Shown one piece after another: positions 1 through 9,640 of a stretch of 64,000 nt of DNA. The stretch comes from Guadua angustifolia (Eukaryota; Streptophyta; Magnoliopsida; Poales; Poaceae): contig JAYEVE010001309.1 in NCBI GenBank assembly GCA_036346375.1, positions 62,001-126,000 of the forward strand, read 5' to 3'. The notes below the pieces were generated by a model, which saw nothing but the letters and a program-made list of their open reading frames with translations, was not told the origin of the DNA and did not search any database. The translations under genes and the position numbers were made by a program. Numbering within the stretch: the stretch's first letter is position 1; every line of letters begins with the position of its first letter.

Positions 1-52
1 ATAGCGACTAAATTAAGCAACTATTTCAAAGGTGAAAAACAAAATACACAAT

Positions 53-208
53 TCATATGACTAACCAGCTCAGCGGAACCTGCATATACTCATTAGCTTC
101 AAGGTAGATTTTAGAAGCACCAAGCTTCTTATTCATTTCCTCTACATGATACTTCTTGCAGTATTCACACACTGCCTGCAAGCGTGCATTGGACGTAAAT
201 CTTCGTGG
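53..208 (-). other. Possible downstream exon or unrelated short reading frame in CACTA-1
   Basis: Read on the minus strand, about 50 codons are open and end at a TGA at 53-55. The product includes EYCKKYHVEEMNKK and a hydrophobic last stretch. It follows the TNP2 exons, but I do not recognise it as the expected TNP2 C-terminus (DUF4216-like). It may be the last exon of a diverged TNP2, part of the accessory gene, or chance. Bases 1-52 show nothing assignable. Confidence 0.25.
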
Positions 209-295
209 GTGCTAGCATCCCTCCGCATTACAAAGACATATATTTTTTAGGAACATTATCGTATAGCTATATCTATAGTTAAATTGAGATAGGAT

Positions 296-2974
296 CTATA
301 CATGTCTTCGAAACCAGGTAACGAAATTTGGGCCACCGTGTACACCGTTGCGACGTAAATTGTCTAGTTATTTTTCAGTAGGCTGTTGGGTCAATAGCCA
401 TTCTTGTTTGTCGAAAATCCTACAATTTGCATGTGTTATTTGCAATATAGTTATCAAAACTAATTTACACATAAATGACTCGTACTTACGCAAAATACTT
501 GTCCATTTCCTCAATATTGAAGAACATATACATCATGGCTGCATTCCACTTCTTTTGAGTCAACTCATGAGGGGAACTATCACCGACTGCTTTGCCATTC
601 CACTTGAATATATCAAGACGGCCTTCACTTGTTTCAGAAGAGGTATGGTATCGCGTTGTTTCAGCATTAATATCATTTTGCTCTGCAAAATAATGGCTCG
701 AGAAGTAGGATATTTCTTTTAGATAGTACGCCTCAGCGATGCAGCCTTCAACTCGTGCTTTATTACCCACCATAGCCCTGAGTTTCTTCAAGGTACGCTC
801 TATGCGATACATCCAACGGTATTGCACTGGGCCACCCACCTCTGCTTCGTACGGCAAATGTACCAATAGATGCTGCATTAAGTTCATGAAACCAGGTGGA
901 AATACCTTTTCTAGTTTGCATATAAGCACTGGTATATTCTTCCCTAATTCTTTCATCGTTGATTTCTTTATTACCTTAGAGCACAACTGCCTATAAAAGA
1001 AACTGATCTCTGCCAACATTAACCACACTTCTTTAGGCATATATCCCCTGAACATCACCGGTAGTAGCCTTTCCATGATGATGTGGTAATCATGACTCTT
1101 TAGACCATTCAATTTACTGGTCGAGATGTTCACCGCGCGTCTCAGATTTGCCGCATAACCATCTGGAAATTTTATATTTTTCATCCATCTAAGAACCTCC
1201 ATCTTGTCTGACTTTTTAAGACAGTAAGGAGCACGAGGTTTCTTTCCACCTTCCATCACTTCAAGTGTGGGACGGTTACAGATTTCAGCCAAGTCTCTAC
1301 GAGCCTTAACATTGTCTTTTGTTTTTTCGTTAAAGTCGAAGCACGTAATAATAATGCTTTCTGCGACATTTCGCTCTTGATGCATAACATCAATATTATG
1401 CACGAGGATTAAACAAGTGGCATATAGCAGACTCCATATGCTAGATATGTGAGTCCAATTATGTGTGTCTTTGAATCCGTCATTACCATCCTTTGTGAGA
1501 TCCAACTCACTATGCCACGCCACAACCTCATGCCCGGTTAAACGTTTCGGCGGACCTTTACTAACTGCCACATCCTTCCGAAATCCCTTTTTATCTTTCC
1601 TGAATGGGTGACTTGATTAAGGAAACGACGGTGACAATCAAAGAAATAGATTTTGCCCCCATGCTTCAAATGAAACGCATTTATGTCACCCATGCAAACT
1701 GGACAAAACATTCGACCATGCGTGCTCCACCCCACAAACATGCCGTAGGCAGGACAATCATGGATAGACCAAAGATAAGCCACACGCATGTTGAAGGTCT
1801 CTTTTCTATTATTGTCATATGTCAAAACACCTTCCCACAGCTCCTTCAGCTCCTCAATCAATGGAATGCTTTCCTGGATGCTCTGGCCTAGGAATAACAA
1901 GTGTTAAAAACACATACTCATCTTTCATGCATAATGATGGAGGGAGATTATACGGTACTGCAAACACGGGCAGCATGAGTACGGAGCCGCACTTGTGGTG
2001 AAAGGCGTGAAGCCGTCTGTTGCCAACCCAATACGAACATTTCTAGGATCTCCGGCGAAATTTGGATCGAACTGCTCAATGTCTTCCAAGCTTCACTATC
2101 GGAAGGATGACCCATGGAACCCACGTATGTACGCATGCCTTCTTTGTGCCACCTCATATGCATGGCGGTATCCTTTGATAGGTAAGCTCGTTGTAGCCTT
2201 GGTTTAAGGGGCATATAGCGAGCACTTTGGTCACCGACTTTGTTGTTACCGTGTTTCCCTCCTCGTCAGTTATTTGAACATCTGGGACTCATTGCAATAT
2301 AGACAATGTGTTAGTTCTACATTCTCCTTCCGAATAACATACACTTATTGGGGCACACATGTATCTTCTCGTATTGCATCCCTAAACCCGCCAACATTTT
2401 TACGGACCGATAAAGATCTTTCGGCATCTTATGATTCTCTCGAAGAATATCACATATCAATTTGACCAGATCGTTGTAACAATCTTTACTCAAATTGTAT
2501 TTCGATTTGATAGCCATCAACCGTGTCACTACAAAGAAGAAGGGTGACATTGGTAAACTCATGCAGAGACTCATTGGAAGCAAGAAGAAGCCTATAAAAT
2601 TCTTCGACCTCAACAGTCGTTCTTAGGTTCATCCTCGCATCGTCGACCAAGATCTTCCACCATATCTAAGCATCTATCCTCCGTGTCATCATAATCTCGA
2701 CTATGTTAGATGTACAACCCAAACGTGACTCACCATGCTCGAACCAAGTTAAGTAATTGGGCATAAATCCATATCTGCACAAGTCTAATTCGATCTCCTC
2801 CTTCCGCTTACGAGCGAAGTTACGACACTTGCTGCATGGACACTTCACTACACCATCAGATGGATTCAAAGAGAAAATATGATCCACAAATGCTTGTATC
2901 CTCTCTACCCATTCGTCCGTGTGACCCCTCGTTGTTCTCCAGCCGACATACATCCATGCTCGATTATCACCCAT
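296..2974 (-). pseudogene. TNP2-type CACTA transposase, broken by frameshifts
   Basis: Transposase expected to cut the element ends. The start is ATG at 2974 (MGDNRAWMYVGWR), followed by a transposase-associated zinc region (CPCSKCRN, about 2830). The TNP2 core follows at 1538-2613 (DPRNVRIGLATDGFTPF near 2040; a CPVCMGD cysteine pair near 1690). Next comes HNIDVMHQERNVAES near 1390, where family members read HCIDVMHVEKNV. DUF4218-like sequence occupies 486-1100 (SHDYHIIMERLLPV, AEISFFYRQLC). After codon ...DKYFA a GTAAGT donor at about 486 and an acceptor near 420 suggest an intron. The next exon (about 298-419) carries the family motif NGVHGGPNFVTWFRRH, with one in-frame stop. At least one indel near 1975 shifts the frame, and 1950-2320 is fragmented. 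Known families: Transposase_21 and DUF4218. I read it as a recently decayed gene. Confidence 0.85.
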
Positions 2975-3689
2975 ATTGATACCACTCTATTAAAAAATGA
3001 TGATACAAGAATTATGGTTCTAATAAGGCTTAGGAACTGGGTTTTTACAACCTTGAAAGGTTAATCGTTATGGTTGCAATTATTTATATTTTTTGACTAG
3101 AATCCAACTTAAATGGGAAACTAATACAAACTATGGCCAAATACAATTATCTTTGCAAAAAAATTAAATAGTCTTACCCTATGGAATATTTACAAACAGG
3201 TTCTACATGTGTTCGTTTTTATTTGTGGGTTCTTGTAACACCTCGGACCCACACATATACAAAAGGTTACCAGTAGATAATAATTCTCCACAAGCAAGTT
3301 CAATTGAACAAAGAATTACCGAACAAGACATAAAACCTATCACCTCTACGAAAAGACTGAAATCAACCCCTAAACTCTTAAAACCAGCCTAAAAACTAAG
3401 CCACTGAAATTTACAAAATTTCGGCATGACCTCCCTAGAAAGGAGGATATCCACTCAGCAGACAAATAAACAGTTGCAGTTATAAGATATCAATCACCCA
3501 TACCAGGATGAAACATTCTAGCAGATCCTTAGTTAAACAATCACGCATCCAACAGGCAATTTGTAAACTACGGCACTGAAATTATGGATCATTACCGGTT
3601 CATCATTGGTTCATCAAATTAAATATGTATCCACTATTCATGATGTGTAACACTTGATCATTTCTATCACAAACCATTGGATACTCACG
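2975..3689. other. CACTA-1 region upstream of TNP2, no gene
   Basis: AT-rich DNA between the TNP2 start and the GC-rich block. Short open frames here have no recognisable motifs. By position it would hold the 5' intron or leader and promoter of the minus-strand transposase. Confidence 0.5.
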
Positions 3690-4030
3690 CGCGAGGGCGG
3701 CAGATGGTACGCGCTCCGGTGACAATCGTGCGGCGGAGACGGTGGTTTGTCGGGAGGTCTTGATCGAGGGCGGCAGAGGGTAGACGTCCGTGGCGGCCGG
3801 GCAAGGGCTGCAAGTCAAGGAGGTGGGCGGTATGGGAGGTGGCGCTGGCTGGAGGTGGCTACTGGGGAGGCGGCGACGGCCAGGAGGTGGGCCGGGAGGC
3901 GGAGGCGGCGAGGGCGGGGGAGGAGGCAAGGCCGGGGAGGGCAACATGGAGGGCGAGGCGGTCGGGAGGGCGCAGTGGGCGGCGGCGCGGGAGGGCGCGG
4001 GCGCGCGCGGCGGGATGATGTATGAATCAT
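3690..4030 (-). other. GC-rich low-complexity block upstream of CACTA-1 TNP2
   Basis: Dense GGC/GGA/GCG runs. The open frames here (Pro/Arg/Ala-rich on the minus strand, Gly/Arg-rich on the plus strand) are composition artefacts. CACTA-2 has a block of the same kind and setting at 21370-21650, beside subterminal-like repeats. This suggests a GC-rich first exon, leader or promoter region typical of these elements. No protein function is claimed. Confidence 0.5.
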
Positions 4031-4756
4031 GAGTAGACAAACAGTAGGGCTCGGCCCGTGTAACTAAACCTCAGATTTTTTCGGCCTCGGTCCGCCAAAA
4101 AAACGTGTATTTTCGTCGGCCAGTGTTCGAGCTTGTGAGATCATGTGATGAAAATTTGGTTGAATGGTGAAATTGGCATTGTAAAGTGATTTTGGTTATG
4201 GCATGTGTGGTGCCTGTGCATGTGCTATGTTGAGATGATTATCATGCTGGTGATAGCATGATGAAGTTTGCTTGATGCAATGCACTCATGTGAGTGGTTG
4301 CATGGGTTGTTTTTGAGGCAAGTGGTGGATTTGTGCTCAAATGTTCATTTGATTATGCCGATAGCATAATGGTTTTGCTTAATGCAATGCACTCGTGTGA
4401 GTGGTTGCATGGATTAATCTTGAGTCAAGTCGTGGACTTGTGCTCGACGCGTTGTTTGTTAATTCATGTGCGGTGTTGCTCGAGGCTAACGTGGTCGATG
4501 ACGGACCGAATTAGGTTCATGGAAGAACCGAGGTTCGTGACTAGGTTCGTGGAGGAATCGAGGTCTTGGTGGTCGAGGATATCATGCGGACGTTCGGCTA
4601 GAGAACATGCACATGGAGGTGGTTAGTCACGTAATTACAGCAGTGGGCTGTATATACGTGCAAGAGTTGTTTTTGGCCACGTTGGGCCAAGTTGAGATGT
4701 ATACAGACTCTTTCCATGTTGGAAGTGGAGTTGTATCCTATCTCGTTAGGATTGCT

Positions 4757-4768
4757 CTATATAAATAG
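4757..4768 (+). promoter_or_regulatory. TATA box of solo LTR copy 1
   Basis: CTATATAAATAG, about 620 bp into the LTR, is followed about 30 bp downstream by GTGTCCCCTGTTTATTT, a plausible start region. The second copy has a matching TATAAATAAGG at about 52431. Confidence 0.55.
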
Positions 4769-5369
4769 GGCTGGTGTCCCCTGTTTATTTGTGAGCAAGA
4801 TTTTAGGGTTGTACTCTTTTGTTTGAGTACTATAACCAGATCAAAAATAAAGATCTTTCTCACAAGTTCTTGGCTCCGGCATAGTTGATCGATCGCTTGA
4901 AGTTTTGTTCATCACAGCAGTCACAAAGTTCATCACGGAGTTCGGTTCTTTGCAAAGGTATCATCTTGCGAAGATAATATCTTTTGATCCGTAGATCCGA
5001 TCGGATTGATTCTTATTGGGTTTGATTCATAATTGAATCTAGTTTCTACAGATTAAAATTTCACATCAATCCAATAGTTAGGTCTTCTGTAATTTGTGGT
5101 CGCCAGATTGATGTCCGCCGCTCGATCGCTCAGCGTGGTCGCCCGAGTTCGGTCATCTTGCAAAGGACATAACTTTAGATCCATAGATTTGATTGACCTA
5201 ATTATTTTTGTGTTAGCTGCATAATTAAGTCTAGTTTCTACAGTTAAAATTTCACATCAATCTAACGGCTGGATCTTTGGGAATTTCTATTTTAATGAAC
5301 CTATATTAGTCTACTCGCCTGATCGCGCGTGGTCACCTAGCTGCTCACGTGGTCGCTTGACCTACTAAA

Positions 5370-5650
5370 CCGCTCGCCAAGTGCTTTTTCGTCGCCCAAG
5401 TACCCAACCCGCCGCCCAAGTGTCCATCGCTCGTCCAAGTGCCCAAACCGGTCGCCAGTGTGTCATCGCCGCCAAGTGCCCAAACAGTCGCCCGGTGTTC
5501 TCATCGCCGCCCGGTGATCTCATGGTCGTCAAGTGCTCAAACTCGCCGCCTAAGTGCCAAACCGTCGCCCAAATGCTCTCTTGGTCGCCCAAGTGCCCAA
5601 ACTGTCGCCCAGTGATCTCTTGGTCGCCTAAGTGATCTCATCGTCGCCAG
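5370..5650 (+). repeat. Minisatellite inside solo LTR copy 1
   Basis: About ten or more degenerate tandem units related to GTCGCCCAAGTGCCCAAAC, period about 20-25 bp, with interspersed GTGATCTCATG segments. The open frames reported by translation in both directions here are made by the repeat. The corresponding place in copy 2 carries a different repeat (see 53080-53190). Confidence 0.75.
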
Positions 5651-5798
5651 ATGGTCTATTTGTTTCCCAACCGCATAAAGCGATTTCCAAGCAATTTGAG
5701 TTTCAATTGGGGTGTTTGAAAAGATCGAAAATTTGATTTTAGCTTCGCGCAATCATTCACCCCTCTCTGATTGCTACATTAGTATATTTCGATCCTCT

Positions 5799-6193
5799 GA
5801 GTGATGAAAACATAGTTGTATTTTCGGCGGCTAGGTTTAGAGCTGACGAAAACATAGTGACCTTGGCAGAGCGCCCTACCCTAATTCCTATATTTTCATC
5901 GGTATGTACTGGAACTGACGAAAATACTTATATTTTCGACGGTAGGGTAAGGGCCGATGAAAACATAGTAACCGTGGCAGAGTGCATGAACCCTAACTTC
6001 TACATTTTTGTTGGCCTACAATATAGCCGACGAAAATAAATGTATTAATCGTCAGTTATTGTAAAACCGACGAAAATATATGTAGTAATCATCGGTTCGG
6101 TTAAGTATTTAAAATATCTGTATTAATCCTCGGCTTTTGTCGGTAAGCGAAAATACATTTTTGGCCGCGAAAAATGTTGGTTTTCCTGTAGTG
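5799..6193. repeat. CACTA-1 right subterminal repeat array and terminal inverted repeat
   Basis: Repeated GACGAAAACATAGTGACC, TATTTTCGGCGG and CCGACGAAAATA motifs in both orientations end in the CACTA terminus at 6181-6193. Known: TNPA-type proteins of En/Spm bind such arrays. The unit also occurs left of the inserted LTR at 4080-4133 (GTATTTTCGTCGGCC). Confidence 0.8.
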
Positions 6194-7276
6194 TGTTTAT
6201 TGGGCATGTGTAGAGAGCACGTGAGTACTCTATAGATTAAAAAAATTGAGCGTTCACAAACAAAAAAACTCGAGCGTCACTTAACAATTCTCTTATTTAA
6301 TTTATCTAAGAAAAATACAGATGAAACTAAAGTAATCTAAAATTAATTTTGAAATCAACACGTCCCACGCCCACTCAAATACTAGCGAGAATGCTGAAGA
6401 AAAAAAATACAACAACAAAGAACCTCCGTTTGGAACAGGCTAGGTGGAGTTGCACCGAGGATCGATCGCTTGACGCGGTCCAGCAGTGGAACAAAAGAAC
6501 CTCGGGTCTCCCTTGGGAGAGAGACGAAGAAGAAGACTACAGACTTGTGATTGAGGTAAACCCTCTGCAAAGAAGACTACAGTTTTTTTTTCTTTTGAGA
6601 GCAGAGAGATGAAAAAGAAGACTACAGATTAGTTTCGTGCGAGCGTCCTTTGATCTTCTTGTGTTGCTGGTTTCGATAGTGGCGTGAGTGGGTTCTAGAT
6701 ATGATATTAGTGGTGTGAGTGGGGGGTTTTGTTGTGAGGTTTTTTCGGGATCAGTTTTTTCCATAAAAAACAGCTCAAGTGTTTCCCTTTTCTTTTTAAT
6801 ATAATTTGCAGCAATCCTCTCGCTGCTCTTTCAAAAAAAAAAAGACTACAAACTTGTGACTGAGGCAAACCTTCTGCAAACCTCAGATCTGTGAGTATAT
6901 ATGTTTCACAACAATTATTTTAAGACAAAACCCTCTGATTTGTATTAATAATGTATGGATTAATTGTAAGGATTTTATATTAAAGATTCTAGATGAACAA
7001 CATGTCGAGTCCCCGAGTAGATGAATTCACTGGCTTCCTCACTGTAGACTCCATATATTGCAATAGTGTCACGATTGTCAACAATGGCGGCACTAATGTG
7101 AAGCACCTACGCCTTGGAGCAGCAGTGTTCATCGAAAGAAAATTGAAAGGGATTTATTTATACCCAACTCAGCCTAGTGTCAACTTCCAGTACTACCATC
7201 GTATCGATAAAATCAAAAAATCTGGCTAGGAACTTAGCAGAGAAGAACAAAATGTATCGTCTATGTTGGAAGTGGG
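6194..7276. other. Unassigned DNA between CACTA-1 and the hAT element
   Basis: No recognisable gene. A roughly 50-bp direct repeat (AAGACTACAGACTTGTGA... near 6533; AAGACTACAAACTTGTGA... near 6841) flanks a homopolymer-rich stretch. A poly-T/poly-A tract lies at 6582-6590 and 6831-6842. This may be the pre-insertion host of the hAT and Copia-A insertions, because sequence on either side of those elements joins cleanly. Confidence 0.4.
6993..7229 (+). CDS. Small open reading frame, 78 codons, unknown
   Basis: Begins MNNMSSPRVDEFTGF and includes VTIVNNGGTNVKHLRLG and RKLKGIYLYPTQ. The composition is protein-like, with no low-complexity bias. I recognise no family, no membrane segment and no signal peptide. 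It ends at TAG about 50 bp before the hAT target duplication. It may be a gene or retroelement remnant, or chance. Confidence 0.25.
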   Translation: MNNMSSPRVDEFTGFLTVDSIYCNSVTIVNNGGTNVKHLRLGAAVFIERKLKGIYLYPTQPSVNFQYYHRIDKIKKSG

Positions 7277-8049
7277 ATCAGGAGTAGGGATGGTAATATT
7301 ACTCGATTATTCATACACCTGTGAGAAAAACCCTAATAGAGGTGGATATATTTCTCTTTTGTTGCCCGAAGGCATGTTTATGGGGGACCAAACTTTGCCT
7401 GACAGGCAAACAGGCACAGGTATAGGGAGCTTCACCTGTACCTATTCCATCTAATTACTTGCCACTTTCTACTTACATGTGGGATACAACAAACGCCTAG
7501 TCAGCCCCCAGATTCCTAATTTGCAGTATCTCATACTAGCAATTTGTGATTGGTGATACCATGACGAGTGAATTGTGACGTGTGTGATGGCTGATGAATT
7601 ATTTTCATTTTAATGGTTGAACTTGAGCATATGTGATAATTGATGAACTATTTCCATTTTAATTGTTGAACCTGAACACCTGTGCGTTTTGACTGCGTGT
7701 GTTATTTTAATTCTTATTTCCATGTGAGTTTGCAATTTTAAATCATTGATAATCATTCTTCAATCCACAAAATATAGCTGATTCACATAATTTCATCAAA
7801 AGGATTGTATCAGTATCATAACTCATTAGCTCGTAGTGCCCTTTGGTTGGAAGGACGGTTGATGGTGGCGAGTAAACGGGTATACCTGAGGGTATCAAGT
7901 TTCCACGGACAATGGGTATGTGTGAGATTCTTTATCTACCACCCTTCGCGGGTATACCCGTAGGGAGATTTGGGTTGATGGGCATGAACATAGGTATGGA
8001 TGAGTACTACCTATGCCCGCTGTACCCAATTGCTATTCCTAATCAGGAG
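7277..8049. mobile_element. Short non-autonomous hAT-type element with exact 8-bp duplication
   Basis: The element body is 7285-8041, with inverted ends TAGGGATGGTAAT and ATTGCTATTCCTA. It is flanked by identical ATCAGGAG at 7277-7284 and 8042-8049. An 8-bp duplication plus TAGGGATGGC-like ends is the hAT signature. The interior (757 bp) has no transposase; short frames inside (7263-7454, 7912-8100) are not genes. GGGTATACCYG motifs occur in its right half. Confidence 0.85.
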
Positions 8050-8094
8050 AGTACGAGTTTGATATTTCTAGGCATGGTCCATGAGTGTGGGACC

Positions 8095-9090
8095 TGTTGA
8101 GAAATTAGACATTTTTCAGATTAAATTCCGAATATAAATCATGAACAACATCACAGAAACTAGCATGTATATCTCTAACATACTAGATAGCACGAACATC
8201 ATGATCATCTTGATAATCATGATTAACCACAGATTAGAACAGATTGAACGTCATCGGCGAAGAGGATGACGCGTTGCGGTGCGGTTGCGATTCTTGGCGT
8301 TGGCGTAGTAGGTGCGGTTGCGGTGTTGACGAGGTCGATGTTGGTGACGGTGGCGTCGCGAGAGCAGCTCTGACGGCGCCCAAAAAGCGAGAACAGGAAG
8401 ACGAGCCGTGGTGACGAACTTGAGCGATGCAGCGGCGCTTCCCAAAACCTTATTCGCCTCTCCGGTGCAGGATCGCGAAGACGAAGGGTTCCGGAGACCT
8501 ACTCTCCCGATTGCAGATGCACGTCGGCGCTCGGGATGGAGAAGATTACGGCGGCGGCGGCAGCAGCGAGAGGTGGCAAAAACCCTAACTCAACGTGGTC
8601 TGTATATTCATCTACATGGATGCACGACGCAGTATTTATAGGGATACTCTGGTAACCGTGACCGAACGTGACTCGAAGACGTGCCACGATCGGAGTCTGT
8701 TACGGAGTCCTTATCTCATACTGCAACCGCGACGAATCCGAGTAGCAAAAGAATAAACTGCAAAAGGAAGCTGCGTCTGCGCAAGGCCCTGGACCGGATT
8801 TCGACGGACCATTCACGCAGTGCCGCAGACGCCTGCGCGCCCTCGCCCGCCTGGCGTGCCCGAGCCCGAGCCCGGCCCGGCCCGGCGAGGCGGCTGCGTG
8901 TGGGCTTTCTCCCTTTCTCCCACATGGTTCTACCATGTTGAACCACACTCCACTATATAAACTAGTGTTCACCACTTTAGGCTAGCAATGTGGGACTATT
9001 CATAGTGCACATGCCTCCTCATGAGTGGGCCTTTGAGATTTTCTAGGAATTATTTGTCTCAATTAAGTGGGCCAAGCCCAAATATTCCAA
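8095..9090 (-). repeat. Copia-A 3' LTR
   Basis: Reads TGTTGAGAAATTAGAC at the left end (the LTR 3' end on the plus strand) and stops at CCCAAATATTCCAA, missing the final CA of the inverted TGTTGG edge. A TATAAATA at about 8632-8640 (minus strand) is the expected promoter. The GC-rich portion at 8250-8560 and 8780-8910 gives many spurious open frames on both strands. Confidence 0.85.
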
Positions 9091-9640
9091 ATATTTCATA
9101 GACTGCGACTTTAGACAGTCGGGCTCATATAGGTGTGTTCTTTCAAGAATGCTCAGAGAACAAAGATCTTCGCTAGTTATAGCCAATAGAAACACATTAA
9201 GGCATATTGCCATCGCCTTACAAAGATTTTGAGAGTATTGCATCTTCACTTAGAGAGGGTAATTACTCTCCTCGGTTCACAATGACTTGTTTTACCCAGA
9301 CCCAATTCACGGGATCTCCGATCACAAAATTTGAGTTACCACTATTGCAACTTATATGGGTCTCATACCCATCTCCTCGATGCACCTTCTATCACATTCC
9401 GTGATAGTCCCTTAATAAAGGATCTCGCCAGTTTTTGTCTCTGCTTGAATATAAGTCACACTTATTACTCCGGAGTTTCTCAATTTCTGACAGACTTGAT
9501 GCGTCTTTTAACGTGTCTTGATGACTTCGCATTATCCTTAGCATCTGTTCACTTTAGCAATCACAGCATTGATTATCACAGTTCATAAGGATAGCGGTAT
9601 TGGTTTTTCAACCACCGCAAGTCCATCAATAGCTCACGAG

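Larger units (their letters stand above)
4134..5798 (+). mobile_element. Solo LTR, family S, copy 1 (inserted in CACTA-1)
   Basis: It begins TGTGAGATCATGTG and ends near CGATCCTCT. The same segment recurs at 51841-53321, and comparing the two copies fixed the boundaries. No internal retrotransposon domain lies beside either copy, so both are solo LTRs left by LTR-LTR recombination. The left flank GAGCT (4129-4133) reappears as GAG-T at 5799-5802, an imperfect 5-bp target duplication. The CACTA subterminal repeat reads on across the site. A TATA box at 4757-4768 gives plus orientation. The autonomous partner family cannot be named from an LTR alone. Confidence 0.75.
1..6193 (-). mobile_element. 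CACTA-1: right part of an En/Spm (CACTA) DNA transposon, left end outside the window
   Basis: Seen: the right terminus at 6181-6193 reads, on the minus strand, CACTACAGGAAAA, the expected CACTA terminal inverted repeat. It is preceded by an array of short subterminal repeats (CGACGAAAATA-like, both orientations) at about 4070-4133 and 5799-6180. A TNP2 transposase gene runs on the minus strand, with its start facing this terminus. A 1.66-kb solo LTR (4134-5798) sits inside the subterminal array. Known: En/Spm elements carry transposase-binding subterminal arrays at both ends and make 3-bp target duplications. The left terminus is not in the window, so the duplication cannot be checked. Any second (accessory) gene would lie left of position 1. 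Confidence 0.85.

Noticed and set aside
3747..4040. Gly/Arg- and Pro-rich frames in CACTA-1
   Set aside because: Low-complexity GC repeats; equally long frames on both strands.
5365..5752. Frames over the minisatellite of solo LTR copy 1
   Set aside because: Repeat-derived, open in both directions.
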